NCBI GenBank assembly: GCA_965662355.1
Contig: CBFIHP010000007.1
Location: 1 to 64,000, forward strand
Direction: 5' to 3'
Length of the DNA: 64,000 bases
Origin: GCA-2683825 sp965662355
GTDB taxonomy: Bacteria > Planctomycetota > UBA1135 > GCA-002686595
Below, in pieces: positions 17,344 through 24,625 of the stretch. A program made the translations under genes and the position numbers. The first letter of the stretch is position 1. Every line of letters starts with the position of its first letter. The notes beneath the pieces were generated by a model that saw only the letters and a list, made by a program, of their open reading frames with translations, was not told the DNA's origin and did no database searches.

Positions 17344-18690
17344 ATGCGGACCCTGGCCCCCGTGTTCTTCACATGCATCTTCGCGGGCAGTGTCCCAGGG
17401 GTTGCATCCGGGAATCTGTCGGAGGGCTCGCGGGACCCCCAGGATGGCCCCCATGCCGACGTGCGCGTCACCATCCATGACGCCGGCGTCAGCATGAACC
17501 TGATCGTCAACATGGCCTTCGTCGACGAGGTCGTCGACGTTCCCCGCGAGAGCCCCGACGAGCTCTTCGAGGTCGAGAAGGCAGTCCTGCGCGAGGAGCT
17601 CGAGGAACACTTCCTGGAGAGCATCGGCGTCACCATCGACGAGAAGAAGGTGCAGCCACGTCTGCTGGAGTTTTTCTCGCCGGAACCGGACGTCACGCTG
17701 CTGCCCCTGTTTCCTCGGACGGGGATGCGGGCGCTCCTGCGGCTGCATTTCAAGTTCGAGTTCGATGCACTGAAACCCCCGCGCGTTGTAAAGCTCGAAT
17801 GGTCCGATTACCCCCCGAACCCGATCTTCGAAACCACCGAGGGCATTCCGCCGCTCGAGGTGGGCATCCTCGTCTCGGGCTACGGCAAGCATCGGATCGT
17901 GCGCTTCTCGGAGGAAGAGCCGGAGTTCACCTGGCGCTCCAGCGGACTCAGCCTGGAGGATCTCTTCAAAGTGGTTCCGGAACCGCCGCTGCCCGCCCGC
18001 ATCCAGATCCCGGTCCCCACGCTGGTGCTCGTGGTTGTCTATCTCGTCGCCCTGGGTATCGGCGCGTCGCGCGGTTCCCTGCGACGCGTGTTGGCCTTCC
18101 TGCCCTTCGCCCTGGGCGGCGGCGTGTTGACCTGGAACACCGGTCGGATCGCGATCGAGGACCCGCGTGTCGATGGGCCGAGCCTCGATACAGAGCTGGC
18201 ACGGGCTGCCGTCGACCCGTTACTGGCGAACATCTATCGCGCCTTCGACTACCAAGAGGAAAAGGACGTCTACGACTCCCTCGCGAAGAGCGTCGCTGGC
18301 GACCTGCTCGACCAGCTGTATCAACGGATCTTCCAGAGCCTCGTCTATCAGGAAGCCGAAGGCGCGCTCGCGCGCGTACAACGCTTCGAACTGGTGGAAT
18401 GTGTGTTGCTGGAGACCTTCACCCGCAAGCAAGCGTCCGGCGCGGAAACATCCGCCTTCAAGGCACGCGCGCGCTGGCAAGTCGAAGGCGGCGTCTACCA
18501 CTGGAGCCACACACACAGCCGACTGAACGAATACGAGGCAAGCTTCACCGTCACCGACATCGGTGGCGCCTGGCGCATCATCGAGGAAGAGGTGCTTTCG
18601 GCAACGCGACTCGATTCGAATCCCGACGAGGGGTTTCTGGACGAGGACGACTGGGACGAGGAATGGATCTCACCGGATCAGGAGTTCTAA
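17344..18690 (+). CDS. Membrane-anchored protein of unknown function, first gene of a MacB-type ABC/metal cassette
   Basis: This is a 448-residue protein. ATG 17344 gives a signal sequence (TLAPVFFTCIFAGSVPGVAS). Residues about 30-200 are a beta-rich extracytoplasmic domain with VRVTIHDAGVSMNLIVNMAF, an acidic helix, and EVGILVSGYGKHRIVRF. Two hydrophobic helices follow at about 220-240 and 246-265 (VPTLVLVVVYLVALGIGASRG, VLAFLPFALGGGVL). A second extracytoplasmic domain (about 285-430) has helices and then antiparallel strands, and the C-terminus is very acidic (DEDDWDEEW). I do not recognise the family. Its stop lies 28 bases inside the ATPase gene, so it is translationally linked to the ABC transporter, and I infer a transporter-associated role, perhaps substrate handover. 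The open frame extends to GTG 17215 but the signal peptide favours 17344. Confidence 0.82.
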   Translation: MRTLAPVFFTCIFAGSVPGVASGNLSEGSRDPQDGPHADVRVTIHDAGVSMNLIVNMAFVDEVVDVPRESPDELFEVEKAVLREELEEHFLESIGVTIDEKKVQPRLLEFFSPEPDVTLLPLFPRTGMRALLRLHFKFEFDALKPPRVVKLEWSDYPPNPIFETTEGIPPLEVGILVSGYGKHRIVRFSEEEPEFTWRSSGLSLEDLFKVVPEPPLPARIQIPVPTLVLVVVYLVALGIGASRGSLRRVLAFLPFALGGGVLTWNTGRIAIEDPRVDGPSLDTELARAAVDPLLANIYRAFDYQEEKDVYDSLAKSVAGDLLDQLYQRIFQSLVYQEAEGALARVQRFELVECVLLETFTRKQASGAETSAFKARARWQVEGGVYHWSHTHSRLNEYEASFTVTDIGGAWRIIEEEVLSATRLDSNPDEGFLDEDDWDEEWISPDQEF

Positions 18691-19355
18691 CCTTCGCCCT
18701 GCGGGATCTCGTCTGGCGTTACCCCGGAGGAGATTTCGAGCTGCGCGTCGAACGGCTCAGCGCCCAGCGCGGCGAAGCCGTGGCGTGCATCGGGCCCAGT
18801 GGATGCGGCAAGACGACCCTGGTCAACCTGATCTCCGGGATCCTGGTCCCCGCGACCGGCTCGGTGCAGCTGGTTGGCGAGGAGCTCGCACACCTCGGGG
18901 AACGCGCGCGGCGCGCCCGGCGCATCGCGACCATCGGCATGGTTTTCCAGGAGTTCGAGCTGCTCGAGTACCTGACGGCCTTTGACAACATCCTGCTCCC
19001 GTACCACGTCGCCGACGAACTCGTCCTGGACGCGACGGTACACGAACGCGCCCGCGATCTGGCCTCCGAGATGGGCATCTCGAGTTTGCTCGGACGCAAG
19101 CCGAAACGTCTATCCCAGGGCGAACGTCAGCGCGTGGCTCTGTGTCGAGCACTCGTCACGCAACCCAAGCTCTTGATGTGTGACGAGCCGACCGGCAACC
19201 TCGATCCGCGCAACGCCGACACGATCGTCGATCTGCTTCTTCGACAGGCGCGCGAACGCGGAGCGACGGTCTTCATGGTCACCCACGACCACGGCTTGCT
19301 GAAACGCTTCGACCGTACGGTGGACGTGCGCGAGCTCGGCGGAGTCGTCGCATGA
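18663..19355 (+). CDS. ABC transporter ATP-binding protein, MacB/LolD type
   Basis: This is a 230-residue ATPase. It has Walker A GPSGCGKTT, a Q-loop in GMVFQEFELLEYLTAFDN, signature LSQGERQRVAL, Walker B LLMCDEPTGNLDPRN and H-loop VTHDHGL. The 'EPTGNLD' wording and short length place it in the LolD/MacB/FtsE group, which powers mechanotransmission-type permeases rather than classic importers. The start at 18663 overlaps the upstream gene by 28 bases, and its stop overlaps the permease start (ATGA at 19352-19355). The three genes are therefore coupled in translation. The downstream neighbour is a metal-binding lipoprotein, which suggests metal handling; the substrate is an inference. Confidence 0.95.
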   Translation: MDLTGSGVLTFALRDLVWRYPGGDFELRVERLSAQRGEAVACIGPSGCGKTTLVNLISGILVPATGSVQLVGEELAHLGERARRARRIATIGMVFQEFELLEYLTAFDNILLPYHVADELVLDATVHERARDLASEMGISSLLGRKPKRLSQGERQRVALCRALVTQPKLLMCDEPTGNLDPRNADTIVDLLLRQARERGATVFMVTHDHGLLKRFDRTVDVRELGGVVA

Positions 19356-20548
19356 AGGGTGTCCTGCGCATGGCCTGGTTGCACGCCTTGCATCACAAGG
19401 GTGCCACCGGACTCCTGATCGGTTGCCTGGGCCTGACGCTGCTCTTGCCCGGATCGACACGCGTCGTCGTCGAGCGTTACGGAGAAGACCTGACCGCACG
19501 AGCGCGCGCGACACCTCTGGTCCTGGGGCCAAAAGGCAACCGCTTCGACCTCACCCTGGGAGCGCTCTACTTCAGCGCCAGTCCGCTGGATCCCGTGCCG
19601 TTTGCACTCGTGCACGAGATCGCGGCCGAAGGCGACGCCGTTCCGATCCCGATATCGATCCGTTTCACCGCCCGCGAACGCCCCATCGTTTGCACCTCTC
19701 CCGAGTACTACGAGCTGCGCGGGCTGAAGACCCGCGAAGGGACGTCCCCCTTGCGCATCGGCGATGCGACCCTCGGGGCGCGGGCGGCCGAGCGCCTGGG
19801 GCTTTCCGTAGGCGACACACTGCCCTCCGATCCAAGCGCCTTGTATGACCTCGCGAAACCGGCTTCGTTCGGCTTGAAGATCCGCGGCACCTTCGAGCCC
19901 AACGGTACGGCCGACGACGAGGCAGTGTTCTGCGACATCAAAACCGCCTGGGTGCTCGAGGGCATCGCCCACGGACACGCGGAGACCTCGGAACTTCCGA
20001 AGAACCTCGTCGTCGCGCGCAGCGAGGGGACGGCAGGGGATGGAAGCGGGGTGGGAAACGTGGCTCTCTCGGGAGCCCTGATCGAGCACGCCGAGCTGAA
20101 CGACCAGAACCTCGAAGACTTTCACGTCCACACGGGTGAAGATCGCCTGCCCCTGTCGGCCATCATCGTGATTCCGAGCGATGCACGGGCCGAAACGATC
20201 CTGAACACGCGCTTCAACCTCGATGAGAAACTGCAGATGGTTCGTCCGCGCCAGGTCATCGACGAGCTACTGGCGGTCGTCTTCAGCGTGCGGCGCCTCA
20301 TCGATCTGATCTCGATCGTCCTCGGCGCGGCGACGGGGGCCCTGACGGTGCTGGTGCTTCTGCTATCGTCACGGCTACGCGCTCGCGAACGAGACACGCT
20401 GCACAGAATCGGTTGTGCTCCCAAGGCCGTCGCGCGACTCTTCGGCTACGAGATCCTCATGGTCGTGGGCACCAGCGTGATGCTCGCCGCCCTTGGAACC
20501 ACCGCGGTGGCGCTCTTCGCTCCGACCCTCTCAAGCGCTCTTCAGTGA
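19352..20548 (+). CDS. ABC transporter permease, FtsX/MacB-like (short C-terminus)
   Basis: This is a 398-residue protein. One hydrophobic helix at about 18-36 (GATGLLIGCLGLTLLL) is followed by a large extracytoplasmic MacB_PCD-like domain to about 300. Two C-terminal helices (LIDLISIVLGAATGALTVLV and ILMVVGTSVMLAALGTTA) flank the cytoplasmic coupling loop RARERDTLHRIGCAPKAV, which is the usual 'RR.EI..LRA.G' element. FtsX-type permeases normally have a fourth helix after another loop. Here the protein ends 13-15 residues after the third helix. The start ATG overlaps the ATPase stop codon. The next gene, encoding a ZnuA-like lipoprotein, follows after only 8 bases. Confidence 0.9.
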   Translation: MKGVLRMAWLHALHHKGATGLLIGCLGLTLLLPGSTRVVVERYGEDLTARARATPLVLGPKGNRFDLTLGALYFSASPLDPVPFALVHEIAAEGDAVPIPISIRFTARERPIVCTSPEYYELRGLKTREGTSPLRIGDATLGARAAERLGLSVGDTLPSDPSALYDLAKPASFGLKIRGTFEPNGTADDEAVFCDIKTAWVLEGIAHGHAETSELPKNLVVARSEGTAGDGSGVGNVALSGALIEHAELNDQNLEDFHVHTGEDRLPLSAIIVIPSDARAETILNTRFNLDEKLQMVRPRQVIDELLAVVFSVRRLIDLISIVLGAATGALTVLVLLLSSRLRARERDTLHRIGCAPKAVARLFGYEILMVVGTSVMLAALGTTAVALFAPTLSSALQ

Positions 20549-20556
20549 CACGTCCG

Positions 20557-21501
20557 ATGAAAGACCTCCTCGACACACTCTGCCCCCGCCCGCTGATCGT
20601 CGGCGCCCTGTGCGCCCTTTTGCTGGGCGCGTGCAACGACGAATCCACCGGAGCGCAAGCCCCGGGCACACCGCGTATCGCCGCCAGCTTCTACCCGTTG
20701 GCGTTCTTCGTCGAAGAGATCGCGGGCGACACGGTGGAGCTCTACGAACCGGTCCCCACCGGCGAGGATCCGGCCTTCTGGAAACCCGACTCCGAAGCGC
20801 TCGTCCGCATGCAAGGAGCCCAGTTGATTCTGTTGAACGGTGCCAAGTTCGAGAAGTGGGTGGAAACGGTCAGCCTGCCGGAGAGCCGCATCGTCTACAC
20901 GGCACGGAGTTTCGAGGAACAGTGGCTCGAACGCGAGGAGGAGACACACTCGCACGGCGGGTTGGCACCCCACTCCCACGGAGCGATCGATGGGCACACA
21001 TGGATGGATCCGCACCAGGCCACGGCCCAGGCCGAAGCCGTAATGGCGGCCTTGTCCAAGCGTCTTCCGACCGAAGCCGAACACTTTGCATCAGGCATGC
21101 AGAGCCTGATGCAAAAACTCGAGGAGATCGACCTGGCCTGGAGCGGGCTGGCGCCTCGACTGAAACAAGCGCGCCTTCTGGCTTCGCATCCCTCCTATGA
21201 CTACCCGGCCCGGCGCTACGGCTTCACCCTCGCGAACTTCGACCTCGACCCCGAAGCCGCGCTGGGCGAGCACGACCTCGAAAGCATCATCGACACTGCG
21301 GGATCCGGCTCGCCGCACATCATGCTCTGGGAATCCAGCCCCTTGCCCGAAACCGCGGAGGCCCTAGCCAAGCACGGGATTCGAAGCGTCACGTTCTCCC
21401 CGGGCGAATCCCTGGCCCGAGCCGAACGCGGGCAAGGCGTCGACTTCCACACGATCATGCTCGACAACCTCAAACGCCTTGGCGAAGCCCTCGCGGACTG
21501 A
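20557..21501 (+). CDS. Metal ABC substrate-binding lipoprotein, TroA/ZnuA-like
   Basis: This is a 314-residue lipoprotein (lipobox LLGAC, Cys26). The TroA-fold features are clear: IAASFYPLAFFVEEIAGD, EALVRMQGAQLILLNGAKFE, a His-rich loop at 131-142 (HSHGGLAPHSHG), DGHTWMDPHQA (His147), LASHPSYDYPARRYG (His211) and WESSPLPETAEALAKHGI (Glu259). These match cluster A-I binding proteins for Zn, Mn or Ni. The usual first histidine ligand (PxxHxYEP) is replaced by TGEDPAFWKP, so the site is atypical. Instead of ZnuBC partners, the gene sits 8 bases after a MacB-type permease, with sodN downstream. I infer it delivers or captures a metal for the exported NiSOD; zinc is the main alternative. Confidence 0.9.
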   Translation: MKDLLDTLCPRPLIVGALCALLLGACNDESTGAQAPGTPRIAASFYPLAFFVEEIAGDTVELYEPVPTGEDPAFWKPDSEALVRMQGAQLILLNGAKFEKWVETVSLPESRIVYTARSFEEQWLEREEETHSHGGLAPHSHGAIDGHTWMDPHQATAQAEAVMAALSKRLPTEAEHFASGMQSLMQKLEEIDLAWSGLAPRLKQARLLASHPSYDYPARRYGFTLANFDLDPEAALGEHDLESIIDTAGSGSPHIMLWESSPLPETAEALAKHGIRSVTFSPGESLARAERGQGVDFHTIMLDNLKRLGEALAD

Positions 21502-21583
21502 ACTAGACTGCGCCCTCGTCCAGGAGCAACCACTGGCCTTTCGGCCCCTTGACCCAAGGTCCCGACCTCCAATCCAACCTGCT

Positions 21584-22129
21584 ATGAGATCCTCCACCAC
21601 TCTCTTCTCCGCCGTGGCCCTGGCCCTGCCTCTCAGCTTGTCCGGGCTCCTTTCGGACGCCTCGGTGCCCCTCGCCTCGCAACCCGCGAGCGCAGCCGTG
21701 CCCGCCCGGCACTGCCAGATCCCCTGTGGCATCTACGGCGACAAGATGCGCGTCGCCATGCTCTTTGAAGATGCGGCCACGATCGAAAAGGGCATGAAGA
21801 TGCTCGCTGACTTCGATACGCAGGAATCCCCCAGCAAGAACCAGATCGTGCGCTGGGTCATGAACAAGGACGAACACGCCCAGGCGATCCAGGATCAAGT
21901 TGCCGCGTATTGGCTGGCCCAGCGCATCAAGGCGCCCAAGGAGGGCAAGAAGGACAAGTACTATCGGCAGCTCGAGCTCATGCACGGCATCACCGTCGCG
22001 GCCATGAAGTGCAAGCAAACCGCGGACGCCAATCACGTCGAGGCAATGCGCAAGCTGGCTCTCGAGTTCTCGAGAACGTACTTCAGCAAGGAAGACCTCG
22101 AGCACATCAAGTCCCACCACGATCACTAG
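21584..22129 (+). CDS. sodN: Nickel superoxide dismutase with export signal
   Basis: This is a 181-residue precursor. Residues 43-51 read HCQIPCGIY, the nickel hook of NiSOD (HCxxPCGxY), with His43 as mature residue 1 and Cys44/Cys48 as the thiolate ligands. Five or so helices follow (MLFEDAATIEKGMKML, KNQIVRWVMNKDEHAQAIQ, YYRQLELMHGITVAAMKC, VEAMRKLALEFSRTYFS), consistent with the four-helix bundle. Unlike the short Streptomyces leader, residues 1-38 look like a Sec signal peptide (TLFSAVALALPLSLSG, then ASA), so the enzyme is probably periplasmic. The residue before His43 is Arg, and mature position 3 is Gln instead of the usual Asp. It lies 82 bases after the metal-binding lipoprotein and 18 before an esterase. 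Confidence 0.93.
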   Translation: MRSSTTLFSAVALALPLSLSGLLSDASVPLASQPASAAVPARHCQIPCGIYGDKMRVAMLFEDAATIEKGMKMLADFDTQESPSKNQIVRWVMNKDEHAQAIQDQVAAYWLAQRIKAPKEGKKDKYYRQLELMHGITVAAMKCKQTADANHVEAMRKLALEFSRTYFSKEDLEHIKSHHDH

Positions 22130-22147
22130 CCCTCCGAAGGCACACAG

Positions 22148-23620
22148 ATGTTCTACAGCCTGATCCTCCTGGCCAGCTTTGCGATCGCCCAAGAGGCGCC
22201 GCCCTTCTCGTTGCACTTTGACGAGGAGGCCTTCGCGGAAGCCTTCACGGGCGACGTGTTCGTCGCTTTCTCGGACAGCGGCCAACCGATGGACTCCATG
22301 CATCGCTGGTTCGGAGCCCCGCCCCTGCTACGCTTCCGCGTGGAAGGCGTAGAGCCGGGGCAGAGCGTTCGCCTGGACTTCGAGGACGCTCACGCGCACT
22401 CACCAGAGGACTGGAGCCAGGTGTCGGGCAAGTCGTGGCGGATGCAGGCCGTGGCGCGGGTCAATCGCACTGCGAGAAGGGCGGGAACGGGCCCCGGGGA
22501 CGTCTTCGGAGCTCTGGTCTCGGCGGAGTACTCGGGTACGGAGACCATCGAGCTCGAACTGAATCAGGTCGTCGAGGAAGCACCCTTCAAGGAAACGGAA
22601 CGCATCCGTTTGTTTTCCTTCGAGAGTCCGGCGCTGTCGAAATTCCACGGCTTCCCCTACACGATGAAGGCCGGGGTGATGTTGCCGCTCGACTACGAAC
22701 CCGACACGAGCTATCCCGTGGTCTACAGCGTCACGGGCTTCGGGGGCGATCACCAGGGCATCCACGGCTGGACCCGTCGTGTGCCCTCGGGCAGTCCGCT
22801 GGAGAACTGCATCATCGTCGTGCCCGATGCCAGCAACCGCTACGGCCACTCGGTCTTCTGCGACTCGGACAGCATCGGCCCCTGGGGCCAGGCACTCGTG
22901 TACGAGATGATCCCCGAACTCGAGCGCACCTTCGGTGGCGCGGGTCGGGAGCATCGCTATGTGACCGGCGTCAGTTCGGGCGGCTGGTCGTCGTTGTGGC
23001 TCCAGGTCGCCTATCCCGACGAATTCGCTGGCTGCTGGAGCCACGTACCGGACCCGATCGATTTCTTCGACTTCCAGCAGATCAACATGTACGGGCCCTT
23101 GCCCGACGGCTCACCACGCAACATGTACACGGACGAAGAGGGCAACCCGCGCCCCCTCGCCCGGCGTGGCGACGAGGTCATGTTGACCTACGAGGACTTC
23201 GTGCGCCGCGAGCATGTCACGAATCCCGGCGGACAGATCCGCTCGTTCGAGGGCACGTTCAGCCCCCTGGGTGCCGACGGGACTCCGCAACGGGTCTTCG
23301 ACGTAAGGACGGGCGAGATCGACCACGAAGCCGCCAAGGCCTGGAAGAAGTTCGACATCTCCCACATCCTCTTGACCCGTTGGGACGAGCTGAAGCCCGC
23401 CCTCGAAGGCAAGATTCACGTCTATGCGGGCGAGGTCGACACGTTCTACCTCGAGGGTGCCGTCGAGCGCTTCCAGGGGCTCGCGCAAAAGGCGGGGTTG
23501 CTGGAAGACATGGTCGTCGAGGTGGTTCCCGGCATGGCACATGCGCTCCACGCCAAGGGCAATCAGCACATGATCGATACCATCGAACAGCGCTGGAAGG
23601 CCCTTAACGCGAGCGAATAG
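22148..23620 (+). CDS. Secreted alpha/beta-hydrolase (esterase D/feruloyl-esterase-like)
   Basis: This is a 490-residue protein with a short signal peptide (MFYSLILLASFAIAQ). The N-terminal ~160 residues are a beta-rich domain (FSLHFDEEAFAEAFTGDVFV). The C-terminal part is an esterase fold: YPVVYSVTGFGGDHQGIHGW, then the nucleophile elbow GVSSGGWSSLW, an acid candidate in VDTFYLEGAVERF, and GMAHALHAKGNQ as the likely catalytic His. This resembles putative esterases (pfam00756-like) of planctomycetes. The substrate is probably an acyl or aryl ester; the exact one is unknown. GAAGG precedes the ATG, and the gap to sodN is 18 bases, so it may be cotranscribed with sodN without being functionally related. 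Confidence 0.88.
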   Translation: MFYSLILLASFAIAQEAPPFSLHFDEEAFAEAFTGDVFVAFSDSGQPMDSMHRWFGAPPLLRFRVEGVEPGQSVRLDFEDAHAHSPEDWSQVSGKSWRMQAVARVNRTARRAGTGPGDVFGALVSAEYSGTETIELELNQVVEEAPFKETERIRLFSFESPALSKFHGFPYTMKAGVMLPLDYEPDTSYPVVYSVTGFGGDHQGIHGWTRRVPSGSPLENCIIVVPDASNRYGHSVFCDSDSIGPWGQALVYEMIPELERTFGGAGREHRYVTGVSSGGWSSLWLQVAYPDEFAGCWSHVPDPIDFFDFQQINMYGPLPDGSPRNMYTDEEGNPRPLARRGDEVMLTYEDFVRREHVTNPGGQIRSFEGTFSPLGADGTPQRVFDVRTGEIDHEAAKAWKKFDISHILLTRWDELKPALEGKIHVYAGEVDTFYLEGAVERFQGLAQKAGLLEDMVVEVVPGMAHALHAKGNQHMIDTIEQRWKALNASE

Positions 23621-23706
23621 CTCACGTTCCAGCCCCTTCTCGTGACTGAGAAACATGGGCACGCGTGTGCCGTCCTTGCTCGTGTCCGCACAAGCTCGAG
23701 CTGAAC

Positions 23707-24621
23707 ATGAACGCGGCACCGAAGAAAGAAACGACAGCCTCCGTGGGACCGGCCTTCGTAGCCGGAATCTGCGCCTTGCTGCTCTGGAGCGGCACCCCGA
23801 TCGCGAACAAGATCGCCGTGCGAACGATGGACGCCGGCAGCGCGGGCATCCTGCGCTCGTTGCTCGCGGGCCTCTGCGCGTTGCTCCTGGCGTTGCTCCT
23901 GCGTCTGCCTTTCCCTAAGTCCGGGCATGAGCGCAAGCTACTCTTCGTGTCGGGCTTCACGAGCTTCGCTCTGTGGCCCATGCTCCTGAGCCTGGGAATC
24001 GGAAGAACGACCGCGGGACACGCGGGGTTGTTGCTGGCCTTGATTCCGATCTTCACGGTGATCATCGCTGCCCTCGTGGATCGCAAGCCCCCGAATCGCA
24101 AGTGGTGGATCGGAGCAGCACTGGCCTTCGGAGGTAGCATCGGCTTGATGGTGGGCCGCGGACAGACGATCGACGGAATCGACGGTGCAAGCTTGATCGG
24201 CGACCTGATCATCGTAGCGGGCACGATGACCTGCGCTGTGGGCTACGTCGCAGGGGGCAAGCTGTCGCCGAGGCTGGGAACGTACGCGACAACGTTCTGG
24301 GGATTGGCAGTAGCGCTCGTCTTGCTCGTACCCGCGTTCTTTCTCTTGCAAGACAGAACAGACTGGAGCGCGGTACCGCGTGGGGGTTGGCTCGCGATCG
24401 GGTGGATGAGCTTCTTCTCCTCGCTCGCGGGATACGGTCTATGGTTCTTCGCACTCGGTCGGGGAGGAATCGGAAGGATCGGCTCCCTGCAACTGGCAAT
24501 GCCGGTCGTGACCTTGAGTGCCGCGGTTCTCGTGCTCGGCGAGCCGGTATCCGGAAAGCTCCTGTTCTCGGGAGCTGCCGTGGTCACGGGGACGTTCTTC
24601 GCCCAGCGCCAGCTGGGCTGA
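23707..24621 (+). CDS. DMT superfamily (EamA) transporter
   Basis: This is a 304-residue inner-membrane protein with ten predicted helices in two EamA repeats. The first repeat starts ICALLLWSGTPIANKIAVR with an R-rich loop after helix 2. The second starts at GDLIIVAGTMTCAVGYVAGG and ends with LGEPVSGKLLFSGAAVVTGTFF, the conserved 'GE' of the last repeat. Substrates of this family (amino acids, purines, drugs) cannot be predicted from sequence. I chose ATG 23707, because upstream codons of the open frame are Cys/His-rich and not membrane-like. It is convergent with the SGNH hydrolase at 24626 (4-base gap). A related transporter occurs at 50822. Confidence 0.92.
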   Translation: MNAAPKKETTASVGPAFVAGICALLLWSGTPIANKIAVRTMDAGSAGILRSLLAGLCALLLALLLRLPFPKSGHERKLLFVSGFTSFALWPMLLSLGIGRTTAGHAGLLLALIPIFTVIIAALVDRKPPNRKWWIGAALAFGGSIGLMVGRGQTIDGIDGASLIGDLIIVAGTMTCAVGYVAGGKLSPRLGTYATTFWGLAVALVLLVPAFFLLQDRTDWSAVPRGGWLAIGWMSFFSSLAGYGLWFFALGRGGIGRIGSLQLAMPVVTLSAAVLVLGEPVSGKLLFSGAAVVTGTFFAQRQLG

Positions 24622-24625
24622 CTTC

